The position numbers and the translations under genes are program-made. This document shows positions 1-7,587 of a stretch of 22,621 nucleotides of DNA, piece by piece; the first letter of the stretch is position 1; each line of letters starts with the position of its first letter. The stretch spans positions 1 to 22,621 of IMG/VR virus record IMGVR_UViG_3300046804_005734; one strand, 5' to 3'. Source of the DNA: a virus. The notes beneath the pieces are model-generated. The model saw only the letters and a list, made by a program, of their open reading frames with translations, did not search any database and was not told where the DNA came from.

Positions 1-808
1 CTTCCGTAGTCGTTGTAGATTCCTGAGTTGTCGTCGGAGCCTGTGTTGTTGAAGTTATTTCAGTTGTTGTAGTTTGAGGCTCTGTTGTAGTAGTTATTAA
101 CTCAGTCGTTGTAGTTTTGGGAATAGTAGTTGTTGTACTAGTTGTTGTACTAGTTGTAGTGGTGCTTGTTGTCGTTGTTGTGCTTGTTGTCGTTGTTGTG
201 CTTGTTGTCGTTGTGCTTGTTGTGGTGGTGGTCGTCGTGGTAGTTGGTACAACCAATGGATTTGGCTCATCTGTTCTTGTAAAAGATTCGGCAGGAATAA
301 GCTCATAATCCCCGTTTATATCCCAATAAAGTTCTACCCATGCACCCCCGCCATTTTCGTAGAACCATAGGGTTATTTCTTTAGGGACACCAGCAATAAA
401 AGAAATCGGTGCTGTCGGAGTTCCACAGCAACCCTTGTCATACCAGTTATCATCAACCAGTACACCGTCAAGGTATAGTTTGGTTCCATCATCAGCAGAT
501 GGATAAAAAGAAATATCTGTTGTTATTGGTGATGTAATATACCCTTCATATTTTACAATGAAGTCTTCATACATCTGAAACATTGGCTGGGAGTCGAAAT
601 CTTGATTTATTCGCTCAACAATTGTTGTCCCTACGGATGGACGACCAGATTCGGTAGGAAGATCGGGAGAACCGTTATACCAGTAGTTATCGTAAACGGT
701 AACATTAAGACCAGATTGGAATTCCGCTTGTGCGGGAGGGGCAAACCAAGCAAATGCCGATACGAGAAATACGATCCAAGAACCTTTTCTTAACCTTATC
801 TTTCTCAA
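1..808 (-). CDS. Secreted PA14-domain protein with Thr-rich stalk (partial)
   Basis: The frame is open from a TTG codon at 808 to the window edge, so the C-terminus is missing (269 residues visible). An in-frame TAA sits directly before the TTG, and GGTGAT lies 4 nt upstream, which fixes TTG as the start. Residues 1-28 form a signal peptide: basic start, hydrophobic core, cleavage after AQA. Residues ~30-180 match a PA14 carbohydrate-binding-type beta domain, including DDGTKLYLDG, an AGVPKEITLWFYE strand and VELYWD near the end. From ~189 the chain is almost pure Thr/Ser (TTTTS units), resembling a mucin-like stalk. PA14 domains usually bind glycans. A Sec signal on a phage protein suggests display on or release from the infected cell rather than simple virion assembly, although a virion adhesin is possible. 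Last visible gene of the long minus-strand array. Function inferred from the fold only. Confidence 0.8.
   Translation of the reverse strand, partial: MRKIRLRKGSWIVFLVSAFAWFAPPAQAEFQSGLNVTVYDNYWYNGSPDLPTESGRPSVGTTIVERINQDFDSQPMFQMYEDFIVKYEGYITSPITTDISFYPSADDGTKLYLDGVLVDDNWYDKGCCGTPTAPISFIAGVPKEITLWFYENGGGAWVELYWDINGDYELIPAESFTRTDEPNPLVVPTTTTTTTTTSTTTTSTTTTTSTTTTTSTTTTSTTTSTTTTIPKTTTTELITTTTEPQTTTTEITSTTQAPTTTQESTTTTE
164..231. repeat. 18-bp tandem repeat coding Ser-Thr5
   Basis: The unit gcttgttgtcgttgttgt is repeated about three times (164-181, 182-199, then a shortened copy from 200), followed by degenerate ACA/ACG codons. On the minus strand it encodes STTTTT units inside the Thr-rich stalk of the PA14 protein. 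Such repeats readily change copy number, so stalk length may vary between relatives. Confidence 0.75.
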
Positions 809-855
809 TTACATCACCAATTAATTTTAATTGATAATGCATTTTAAAGATTATT

Positions 856-1152
856 TTATAAGAAATGTTTTAATATTGCAGTAATAGCCAGAAGTACCCA
901 AACTGCATTAAATAAAATAATTGTTGGTAAAGTTTTAATAGTTGAAGACCATATTAGGGCTATGCTGGATACCAGAGCAAGTATATATAACCACCACCAT
1001 TGATGCCCAAAAATTAATCCAGGTATAATAATAGTCAATTTTGTACCAAAGCCCCAGGCTTCAACTATATTTGCACCTGTCCAATATCCCTTTTTGGACA
1101 TTGTTTTTATAGCTTGCAAAATTTTTGAAAAGAATATTTTAATTTTTTTCAT
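856..1152 (-). CDS. Small membrane protein, three hydrophobic segments
   Basis: 98 residues, family not recognised. A basic amphipathic N-terminus (MKKIKIFFSKILQAIKTMSKKG) precedes hydrophobic stretches at about 38-50, 52-70 and 74-95, with three consecutive Trp residues after GHQ. The start overlaps the end of the upstream 78-aa membrane gene by 14 bp, so the two are probably translated as a pair. Size and topology would fit a holin-like protein, and the next gene encodes an exported protein, but there is no endolysin beside it. It could equally be a small inner-membrane protein acting on host transport. Ribosome-binding site is weak (AAAGAAAA). Confidence 0.6.
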   Translation of the reverse strand: MKKIKIFFSKILQAIKTMSKKGYWTGANIVEAWGFGTKLTIIIPGLIFGHQWWWLYILALVSSIALIWSSTIKTLPTIILFNAVWVLLAITAILKHFL

Positions 1153-1375
1153 TTTTCTTTATTTTTTTTATAAAAGATAAAATAATTAAAATACTAATTG
1201 TTATTACGGCCATCCCCCTGAATGAATTGACGAGCTCTAGCTCAAATGATTTCATTTTGCCTGTAAATTGATTTGTTGATGTTAAATTCAACATTGAAAC
1301 TGTTAACCATAAAGACACAGACAATATTGCCCAAGTCAAAACTGTATAAATGAATACCACTATCTTATTTTTCAC
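1139..1375 (-). CDS. Small two-helix membrane protein
   Basis: 78 residues starting at a GTG (1375-1373), with AGGA about 9 nt upstream. An ATG at 1380 is out of frame and hits TGA at once, which supports the GTG. Hydrophobic helices lie at about 5-30 and 53-70, joined by a polar loop, and the C-terminus is strongly basic (KKIKKNEKN), suggesting it stays in the cytoplasm. Overlaps the following 98-aa membrane gene by 14 bp. No family recognised; a holin/antiholin-type pair with its neighbour is one possibility but there is no direct evidence. Confidence 0.6.
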   Translation of the reverse strand: MKNKIVVFIYTVLTWAILSVSLWLTVSMLNLTSTNQFTGKMKSFELELVNSFRGMAVITISILIILSFIKKIKKNEKN

Positions 1376-1386
1376 TTCATTAATCC

Positions 1387-2325
1387 TTATCTATTAAATT
1401 TAGGACCAGACACCGTAGCCCGATCAACATGTCTATTATACGGCCAATAATCGCTTGGCGCGTAATGTTGCACAGAAAAATTGTCCCAAATGACCATTTG
1501 TGGATATTTCCATTTGTGTCGATATTGTATTTCTGGCGTTGAAGCAAGGGATGACAAATGATCTATTAAATAAATAGATTTTTTTTCATCTATTGTATTT
1601 ATCTTGGATGTAAAATTTTTATTAATATAAACAAATTTTTTATTTGTTATTGGATGAGTTGGAAATACTGGATGCTTAACTATTGGATATTTTTTTTGCA
1701 TTTCCATCATTTGTTCGTTTGAAAAAAATGAACCAAAAGAAAGTAAAAAATCATGTGACGCTTCTAGGCCATTTAAACAATTTTTAATTTCATCATCAAG
1801 CATTTCATATGCAGCATACATATCAGCAAACAATGTATCGCCTCCATACTCTGGGATATTTATGCAATTCAATAATGCATACATTCCTGGATTTTTAATC
1901 CATGTAAGATCATTGTGCCAAATATTTTCATAGCCTCCAGAGTTTTTATCTCTAATAAAGGAGATAATTTTTTCATTACCAGATGATGGAATAAAGGGGT
2001 GTTCCATCACAGGACCAAGGCATTCGCTAAATTCAGCGTGTTGTTTTTGTGTTATTTCAAAACCATCTATGACTATGACTTTATAAAGAGATATTGCTTT
2101 TTTTAATTCATATAGTTGTTCATTATTTATTTTTTTTCTTAAATCTATCCCTTTTATATTCGCACCTATTGTTACTCCGAGCATTTTTGCTTCAATTGTA
2201 TTCCATTTGATGCTCCTAATGTATTCAGCCTCTTCGGATAGATATTTATGAGGGCCAACATAACAATTATCTAATCTAAGCATTGAGTTAGAATAATTTT
2301 TTGTTCCGTCATTTTTTTGATACAT
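1387..2325 (-). CDS. TauD/TfdA-family Fe(II)/2-oxoglutarate dioxygenase
   Basis: 312 residues, full length for the family. These enzymes use Fe(II), O2 and 2-oxoglutarate to hydroxylate (or otherwise oxidise) a small substrate, with loss of CO2 and succinate. The iron triad is visible: H137 and D139 in WHNDLTW, and the distal H287 in WDNFSVQHYAP; an Arg for 2-oxoglutarate follows at 298 or 302. The N-terminal LGVTIGANIKGIDL stretch is the usual TauD opening. The start is ATG at 2325, sharing one base with the stop of the upstream sulfotransferase (TAATG); a longer TTG-initiated reading from 2337 is less likely. The substrate cannot be read from sequence: taurine, an amino acid, or a product of the neighbouring halogenase are all possible. 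Family call strong, substrate unknown. Confidence 0.9.
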   Translation of the reverse strand: MYQKNDGTKNYSNSMLRLDNCYVGPHKYLSEEAEYIRSIKWNTIEAKMLGVTIGANIKGIDLRKKINNEQLYELKKAISLYKVIVIDGFEITQKQHAEFSECLGPVMEHPFIPSSGNEKIISFIRDKNSGGYENIWHNDLTWIKNPGMYALLNCINIPEYGGDTLFADMYAAYEMLDDEIKNCLNGLEASHDFLLSFGSFFSNEQMMEMQKKYPIVKHPVFPTHPITNKKFVYINKNFTSKINTIDEKKSIYLIDHLSSLASTPEIQYRHKWKYPQMVIWDNFSVQHYAPSDYWPYNRHVDRATVSGPKFNR

Positions 2326-3017
2326 TATATTTGCCAATCTTTTAAATGAACAAGTTCTTCATCTAAAATTTTATTAGATTTATCTATATTAATATTAATA
2401 CCAAAATTAATAATTTTATCAATAATAAAATCTTTATTTTTTGACCAGTCATCGTGATTTAATAAACAAGTTTTATTATTTCCAAGAATACTTGATGTGT
2501 GAAGCCAGACTAGCCATTCTCTCCATTTTGTAATTTCTTCAAGAGAATTTGTTTTCAATTTCCAAACAGTACTTTCAGCAGTAATTTCTGGATTTCTAAT
2601 ATTTATTAAGAATTTGCAATTTGGAAATACTGTAGCAGTAAATTTTATAAGATCCAGTGCCCCTTCATCACCCAGTTCATATGGGGATATAAAATTTTCT
2701 TTCCAACCAATTATTTTTTTATTTTTTGGTGGAGAAATTATTTTTGTAGTAATTGTTTGAATTAAATCAAATTTTAATCCTTCAATATTTATATGATTAG
2801 CATGAAATGCTGGATTTCTGTCATCATCCACTTCTAGATAATTAAATATCTCAGGTAGATCGTACTTCATATATTCCATATTTTTTATAAAACTATAAAT
2901 TGAATTTATTAAACCTAGCTTTTCACCACTGATAAATACATCATCAGAAGTATTCAAAACTCTTTGTATCACGGTTGAACCGCTACGGGGGTATGACAAA
3001 GGAATTAGAAAGTCCAT
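2325..3017 (-). CDS. PAPS-dependent sulfotransferase-like protein
   Basis: 230 residues. The N-terminus carries the 5'-phosphosulfate loop YPRSGST at 9-15. The 3'-phosphate motif is RNPEITAES with R141 and S149 eight residues apart, the classic Arg-Ser spacing of this family. Such enzymes transfer sulfate from PAPS to a hydroxyl or amine on sugars, tyrosines or small molecules. The protein is somewhat short, with a reduced C-terminal part. It starts one base after the stop of the upstream prolyl-hydroxylase-like gene and its stop overlaps the TauD-like start, so it is embedded in the oxygenase cassette. A hydroxyl added by a neighbouring oxygenase would be a natural acceptor, which is inference. 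Confidence 0.85.
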   Translation of the reverse strand: MDFLIPLSYPRSGSTVIQRVLNTSDDVFISGEKLGLINSIYSFIKNMEYMKYDLPEIFNYLEVDDDRNPAFHANHINIEGLKFDLIQTITTKIISPPKNKKIIGWKENFISPYELGDEGALDLIKFTATVFPNCKFLINIRNPEITAESTVWKLKTNSLEEITKWREWLVWLHTSSILGNNKTCLLNHDDWSKNKDFIIDKIINFGININIDKSNKILDEELVHLKDWQI

Positions 3018-3018
3018 A

Positions 3019-3696
3019 TCAATAAATTATTTCATGACCATAATGGTCTAATGGTACTCTATTCCCATTAACATCTAAAACATAGCTCATGGCAAAAGTG
3101 CTACAAATATATTTATCATCACTTACGGGTATCTCTGCAATATGCGGGTGCGTAAAATTTGCTGGAAATACGGATGCTCTACCCTTAATTGGTTTTACGG
3201 TATAGTTTTGAAGTGGAAATTTTGTACCTCCACCTTCTTTTACTGTATTTAAATATATAACTATACCTAAAACTCTTTGATACATCGGATAGGGAGTATA
3301 TGCACCACCATCACAATGCTCTTTGTAAAATCCTTGATTTTTATAATACCTTTGAAGCTGATACCCAGTATCAAATGGTTCAAACCATGAGCTTAATTCG
3401 TCTTTAAATTCTTCCATGTAAGAACTAATTAATTTATTTACACCAATAAATAATATTTTATCAATTTTTGCCATTATTGAAATTTCTTCGTCAGTGTATA
3501 TTGATCTATCACCGTTTGTAACAATGTGCAAATCTGTAGTTTTTTTAACTGTTTGATCTACGCCCCCTACGGTTTTTCCAAGAAAATGGAAATTACATAA
3601 CTGTTCATAAGAATCTATTATATAATCACAATCTTCATCTGAAATCAAAGAGTCATAAAGACCTATGGCCGAACCTTTGCCTTTAGGAAAAATCAT
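3019..3696 (-). CDS. Prolyl-4-hydroxylase-like Fe(II)/2OG oxygenase (second copy)
   Basis: 225 residues with a C-terminal double-stranded beta-helix oxygenase domain (~110-208). Iron ligands are H127 and D129 (KEHCDGG) and distal H185 (HPHIAEIPV); K195 is placed to bind 2-oxoglutarate. The strand GGGTKFP before the distal His is typical of the P4H group. In this family the substrate is often a prolyl residue in a protein, but free amino acids are also used. It is clearly diverged from the other copy at 6994-7587, so the two probably act on different targets. AGGT precedes the ATG, which lies 2 nt after the upstream stop. Confidence 0.88.
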   Translation of the reverse strand: MIFPKGKGSAIGLYDSLISDEDCDYIIDSYEQLCNFHFLGKTVGGVDQTVKKTTDLHIVTNGDRSIYTDEEISIMAKIDKILFIGVNKLISSYMEEFKDELSSWFEPFDTGYQLQRYYKNQGFYKEHCDGGAYTPYPMYQRVLGIVIYLNTVKEGGGTKFPLQNYTVKPIKGRASVFPANFTHPHIAEIPVSDDKYICSTFAMSYVLDVNGNRVPLDHYGHEIIY

Positions 3697-3698
3697 TA

Positions 3699-4484
3699 TT
3701 ACCTTTTCTTTTTTTTCAAATCTTCATCTATTTTTAACTGTAATTTTCTATAAATATTTTTTCTAGGATTATTAGCAAGATACATATCGCCAGTGCCTCT
3801 TCCAGCATAGCTAGGAAACATTGTTTCATTTCCAAAAATAATCTTTGATATCTTATCTGATCTTTTGAAAGGAACTATTTGGTACATTGGAGTCCCTACT
3901 GGAATTACAAATTCTTCTCTTGTCTTAATAAATAAAACAATATTTATATGATGATAATAATCAGTATGAACAACTCCTGGCATCACATCGTAATTTGGAT
4001 TTGGTTCAAGACTCATTGGCATTATTAAAGAAGAGTAACCTGGTGCTGTTTTATACAACCAAGGAGTAACTAGCTTAGGGAAACCTCCATTTATTTCTCT
4101 GTTCGATGCAAATGGACACGAATCTGTCACAGACCAAGCAGGAAAGCCTTCAATATTAAAATGTGGTGCCGAATGGGATGGCTGGTCAAGCTTTATCTCA
4201 AAATCATTTTTATTATTTGAAGGTCTAATATATACATTTGTCCATAATGGAATAGTTACGCCTAAAGAAACATAGTCAAGTGTTCCGTAGCATCTTTTGA
4301 TGCCGCCAGCAATTTTTGCCTGATCCTTCCACCAATCGGGCAACTTTGTACCACTAATATATGGTTCACATTCAAGAATTTGATTAGTAGATGGTACAAC
4401 TAATATTTCATTCTTTTTTACTTTTGGTAAATTATGTATTAATGGATTTATTTTATTTATATAACGCTTTGAGTGCCTCAGCAT
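3699..4484 (-). CDS. Unknown all-beta (cupin-like?) partner of the halogenase
   Basis: 261 residues, not a family I can name with certainty. After a basic N-terminus it is rich in beta-forming sequence, Trp and Pro (LPDWWKDQ near residue 50). The second half has an HTDYYHH stretch followed by alternating hydrophobic strands and a VIPVGTPMYQIVPFKR element, which looks like a cupin/jelly-roll closing turn. The His/Asp cluster could hold a metal. It resembles in character the DUF6065-type proteins that I recall beside tryptophan halogenases, but I cannot confirm this. The ATG at 4484 lies 32 bp inside the 3' end of the halogenase gene; no later in-frame ATG, GTG or TTG exists before conserved-looking sequence. 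This deep overlap implies linked expression with the halogenase. Confidence 0.7.
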   Translation of the reverse strand: MLRHSKRYINKINPLIHNLPKVKKNEILVVPSTNQILECEPYISGTKLPDWWKDQAKIAGGIKRCYGTLDYVSLGVTIPLWTNVYIRPSNNKNDFEIKLDQPSHSAPHFNIEGFPAWSVTDSCPFASNREINGGFPKLVTPWLYKTAPGYSSLIMPMSLEPNPNYDVMPGVVHTDYYHHINIVLFIKTREEFVIPVGTPMYQIVPFKRSDKISKIIFGNETMFPSYAGRGTGDMYLANNPRKNIYRKLQLKIDEDLKKKKR

Positions 4485-5919
4485 GTCCTATCATTCCGTG
4501 ATTTGATTGTTCAATTATTAAATCATCAATTATAGAGCTAGTCAATTCCCTTCTACCAAATAGCTCTAACACATTGGAAGAATTTTGTTTTTTCAAAAGC
4601 CCCTGTCCTTGTGCAACATGCCAAAAATGAGGAGCATGGAAAAGTTCAAAGTTGTTAGCACAAATATCACCTAAAACTGGCGGTCTTTCGTTCCAAATAT
4701 CTATTAAATTTTTTAAGTAATCGGGAATTTTCCAATTTTTTTGATCGTTCCAAAAATCGCTGTCTTTTCTATCAGACATATAATGAAGGCGAACCATTGA
4801 GACTAAATTTTCCATCATTATATTCATTTTTGAATTATGATAGTCTGCCATTTTTTTATTATTAATTTGATAACCAACCAAGTTTTGAACAGCACTTCTT
4901 ACTTGTTGTATTGTGGATCCAATACTTGTAGCTTCTAGTGGTTCGACAAATGAAGAAGCCAGACCAACTGATATTACATTTTTATACCATTGTTTTCTTA
5001 AAGATCCAGCGCTAAAATTAATAATTCTTGGTGATTCAATTTTACAACCTAGAAGATTCGAGAACTCTTTTACTGCATCTTCTTCAGTTATATATGCATC
5101 ACTAAAAGCATACCCGTTTCCCCTTCTTTCTTGCGTAGGTATTTCCCAAACCCATCCGCTACTTAGGGCTGTAGCTTTTGTATATGTATTAATTATGCCA
5201 TCTTCACGACTTGAAGTTGGAAAAGGTATTGCTTTATTAATTGGTAAAATATCAGAATAAGAATTCCATTCAGTATTTTCAATTGACGACATCAAAATTC
5301 TTTTAAAACCAGTTGCATCAATAAAAATATCTCCAAATACTAGGAAGTCATTATCTAATGTAATACTATTTATATGACCTTGTTCTGAATTTGTATTTAC
5401 TTTTAATATTTTTGCATCTATTTGATTAATTCTTCTTTGACCACATAGTTTATGAAAATATTTATTTAATAAAAATGTATCAAAATGGAATTGATTAGTT
5501 GAAATGTGAGGATTATCAGCTCTTACTTTTCCAGTAAAAAGGCCTAGCGATGCAGTATAGTCTGTTAGGAGCATGGACTTTTCATTAAGAGCATTATAAG
5601 TAAGAAACGTATCAAAAAGCTGTAATCTATCTCCCCCCTGAATGCTATGAAAATATTCTGGAGTATGGTTTGTCCAATTTATAAATTTAATTCCATATTT
5701 GTGAGTAGCTTTTGTTTCAGTCAGCATTTCAGCTAATGGAATATTGCATATGTCCATAAAAATACGCCAATGCTCTGTAGAGCCTTCGCCAACACCAACA
5801 ATACCCAAGTCACTTGAGTAGACAAGATCTATTTCAACATTCGGAAAGGCTTGACGTATCATTAATGCACTTATCAGGCCAGCCGTTCCGCCTCCGCAGA
5901 CAACAATTTTTTTAATCAC
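4453..5919 (-). CDS. Flavin-dependent tryptophan-type halogenase
   Basis: 488 residues. These enzymes use FADH2, O2 and chloride or bromide to make HOCl/HOBr, which a lysine directs to an electron-rich aromatic ring. All signatures are present: GGGTAG FAD loop at 9-14, GVGEGST at 42-48, K74 in HKYGIKF where the PrnA catalytic lysine (K79) falls, DATGF at 201-205, the diagnostic WVWEIP at 256-261, and FVEPLEATSIG at 324-334 carrying the expected catalytic Glu. Start chosen is GTG at 5919, which overlaps the upstream stop as GTGA and has AGGA 6-7 nt upstream; a longer ATG reading from 5973 adds 18 non-family residues. The substrate may be free tryptophan, an indole, or a protein side chain. A flavin reductase is not encoded here and would come from the host. 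Confidence 0.95.
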   Translation of the reverse strand: MIKKIVVCGGGTAGLISALMIRQAFPNVEIDLVYSSDLGIVGVGEGSTEHWRIFMDICNIPLAEMLTETKATHKYGIKFINWTNHTPEYFHSIQGGDRLQLFDTFLTYNALNEKSMLLTDYTASLGLFTGKVRADNPHISTNQFHFDTFLLNKYFHKLCGQRRINQIDAKILKVNTNSEQGHINSITLDNDFLVFGDIFIDATGFKRILMSSIENTEWNSYSDILPINKAIPFPTSSREDGIINTYTKATALSSGWVWEIPTQERRGNGYAFSDAYITEEDAVKEFSNLLGCKIESPRIINFSAGSLRKQWYKNVISVGLASSFVEPLEATSIGSTIQQVRSAVQNLVGYQINNKKMADYHNSKMNIMMENLVSMVRLHYMSDRKDSDFWNDQKNWKIPDYLKNLIDIWNERPPVLGDICANNFELFHAPHFWHVAQGQGLLKKQNSSNVLELFGRRELTSSIIDDLIIEQSNHGMIGHAEALKALYK

Positions 5920-6638
5920 AAAATTCCTATCGTTATTCCTGTTCCTACTGGCAAATGACAAACAGATTTGCATTTTTCATTCAATAAATTATGTACATTG
6001 TAAGATAAAGATTCTTGGGATTGATATAATCTTCCTTGGTCTGAAGAACCCGGGATAATAATTAATCCATTATCAGCAGTTGAATTAATAATTGAATTTA
6101 ATAATAATAAATCAAATGAAACATAATCAAATCTAATTATAGATGCATCAAAAGTTTTTACAAATTCGTTATTTATAAGAGATTGGTGAGTAACTAAGTT
6201 AATTTCAGGTATTTTGTCTCCAAAAAATATGTTCGCATATTCTGTTTGCTGAGTATTTAATCCATACAGAGCCTCTGGCTGAACAGAGGCCATGGCAGCA
6301 AAATTAGTAAAAGCACTTCCTATAAAGATAGATTTTGATTTATTAGACAATAAAATTGATTCAATTATAGAAACATTAATATGTGTTAGTGCTTTGAACA
6401 TTGATACATGAGAGTGTGCTCCAAGATAGACTAATTCAGATCTACGAAATTCTTCTTCCGTTATTCCCTTTGATGCTTCATAATTTTTAATTACATCTTT
6501 AGCAAATGAGACCATTTGATCTTGATCAATGAAATCAGTCCACAAAGATTTAGTAACAGATGATGAAATATTGTTTATATTTATACCAGAATCAATTTTT
6601 TTTACAGATTCAAGTCTTACATTGTATTGATCAGACAT
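5916..6638 (-). CDS. Methyltransferase-like Rossmann protein, degenerate
   Basis: 240 residues without a sure family. The middle reads like a class I methyltransferase fold: a hydrophobic strand into SIFIGSAFTN (103-112) where the SAM glycine loop should be, ALYGLNTQQ (123-131) like the second strand, then FDYVSFDLLLLNSIINS (170-186) and DNGLIIIPG (189-197) like strands 4 and 5. The glycine loop lacks the normal GxGxG pattern, so SAM binding is doubtful. It may be an inactive scaffold or bind another nucleotide. It is translationally coupled to the halogenase by a 4-bp GTGA overlap and overlaps the upstream 71-aa gene by 8 bp, so a role in the same pathway is likely. Confidence 0.6.
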   Translation of the reverse strand: MSDQYNVRLESVKKIDSGININNISSSVTKSLWTDFIDQDQMVSFAKDVIKNYEASKGITEEEFRRSELVYLGAHSHVSMFKALTHINVSIIESILLSNKSKSIFIGSAFTNFAAMASVQPEALYGLNTQQTEYANIFFGDKIPEINLVTHQSLINNEFVKTFDASIIRFDYVSFDLLLLNSIINSTADNGLIIIPGSSDQGRLYQSQESLSYNVHNLLNEKCKSVCHLPVGTGITIGIL

Positions 6639-6846
6639 TTACTTCTCCAGCAACCATTATCATAGCCCTAATAGAGTCAATGGCGGTTAAAACAGATCCA
6701 GGCATTAAAAGTTTTTCAGAAATTTGTTGTTTTGCAAGTTGCCATTCTTCTGCAGAATTTGGTAATTCTGATATATCAAATGATTCACAGATACCAGCAA
6801 GCACTTCTTGCATATATTCATTATGAAGTTCTTTATTTATTTTCAT
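6631..6846 (-). CDS. Small unknown helical protein
   Basis: 71 residues, mostly predicted helix, with several acidic residues in the first half and a hydrophobic tail (IRAMIMVAGEVNV). No family recognised. AGGA sits 7 nt before the ATG. It overlaps the 48-aa gene upstream by 14 bp and the methyltransferase-like gene downstream by 8 bp, so it belongs to the cassette. It might be a small adaptor or chaperone for a neighbouring enzyme, which is speculation. Confidence 0.6.
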   Translation of the reverse strand: MKINKELHNEYMQEVLAGICESFDISELPNSAEEWQLAKQQISEKLLMPGSVLTAIDSIRAMIMVAGEVNV

Positions 6847-6979
6847 TAATCAATCCTTTTTCGTCATTTGTAAATACCGCAGATGACACCATGTAGAAAC
6901 AGTATGGTATTGTAGCGTCACCAAACATAAACATCCCTTCTTCTTCGTTATATTCTGGCTCTTCATTAGGGTTTGCCAT
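6833..6979 (-). CDS. Very small acidic protein (48 aa)
   Basis: A 48-codon frame that fills what would otherwise be a gap. It opens at ATG 6979 with a strong TAGGAGA 5 nt upstream. The product begins MANPNEEPEYNEEEG, is very acidic, then has a short hydrophobic middle (ATIPYCFYMVSSAVF). The stop overlaps the next gene by 14 bp, the same overlap style as its neighbours. The good ribosome-binding site and fit in the array make it likely real. No homology recognised. Confidence 0.65.
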   Translation of the reverse strand: MANPNEEPEYNEEEGMFMFGDATIPYCFYMVSSAVFTNDEKGLINENK

Positions 6980-6993
6980 AAAATCTCCTATTA

Positions 6994-7587
6994 TTATTTA
7001 AACCAAGTCACCATTGAATATTTTATACCATTAGTCACTGGATGTGCTATATGGGAATAGGCATAGCTTGATGGGAAAAATATCACACTTCCAGCTGTTG
7101 GTTTTATTTTACAATCAAAATATGGAAATTCTAGTTCCCCGCCTTCGTATTCATCGTTTAAATAAGCGACCATACTCATTTGTCTGCCGTTTACGGAATC
7201 CGCATCAGCATGAAAATGATATTCTGCGCCTTCTGAATAGCGCAGAACTGCAAAACCTTCATCACTATTTAAATGAAGCTTGTATGAATCTCTATAATCC
7301 CATACTAATTGATTTATCTTTTCCCAAATTTCTAAAAAAGATTTTTTAATTTCTTCTAGGTTTTCTACTAGCTCTTCCTGAGTAGTTATTGGTTGTAAAG
7401 ACATTGACATGGATGATCTATATTCTGAAACAATTGATTCATTATCTCCCCCACCGACAGTTGAACGTTCCCAAGAAAGACGGGGCCAATCTGTTTTTGA
7501 CTCCTGAATAATTAGATCAAGGAAAGATTTGGCATCATAAACATTTTCATAATAGTTAACGCATGGCATCGGATTTGAAGTTTTCAT
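6994..7587 (-). CDS. Prolyl-4-hydroxylase-like Fe(II)/2OG oxygenase (first copy)
   Basis: 197 residues; the C-terminal half is a canonical P4H-type domain. The pattern YSEGAEYHFHAD gives Y-x2-G-x2-Y-x2-H-x-D with iron ligands H126 and D128; GGELEFP is the conserved central strand; HIAHPVTNGIKYSMVTWF supplies the distal H179 and K189 for 2-oxoglutarate. This is closer to classical prolyl hydroxylases than the 225-aa copy. The start overlaps the upstream gene as ATGA. It lies two short genes downstream of a glycine-rich, collagen-like tail protein containing many Gly-X-Y triplets with Pro, a conceivable target. Enzyme class is clear; substrate is inferred from position. Confidence 0.92.
   Translation of the reverse strand: MKTSNPMPCVNYYENVYDAKSFLDLIIQESKTDWPRLSWERSTVGGGDNESIVSEYRSSMSMSLQPITTQEELVENLEEIKKSFLEIWEKINQLVWDYRDSYKLHLNSDEGFAVLRYSEGAEYHFHADADSVNGRQMSMVAYLNDEYEGGELEFPYFDCKIKPTAGSVIFFPSSYAYSHIAHPVTNGIKYSMVTWFK

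Noticed and set aside
164-231. CRISPR-like array
   Set aside because: The repeats are direct, adjacent, coding and without unique spacers.
97-308. Gln-rich minus-strand and Val-rich plus-strand frames in the first 300 bases
   Set aside because: They are shifted readings of the ACA/ACG repeat. The Thr frame is the only one continuous with a signal peptide and PA14 domain.
5920-5973. N-terminal extension of the halogenase from ATG 5973
   Set aside because: It overlaps the upstream gene by 58 bp and adds residues before the FAD loop that do not resemble the family; the GTG at 5919 has a ribosome-binding site and a 4-bp overlap.
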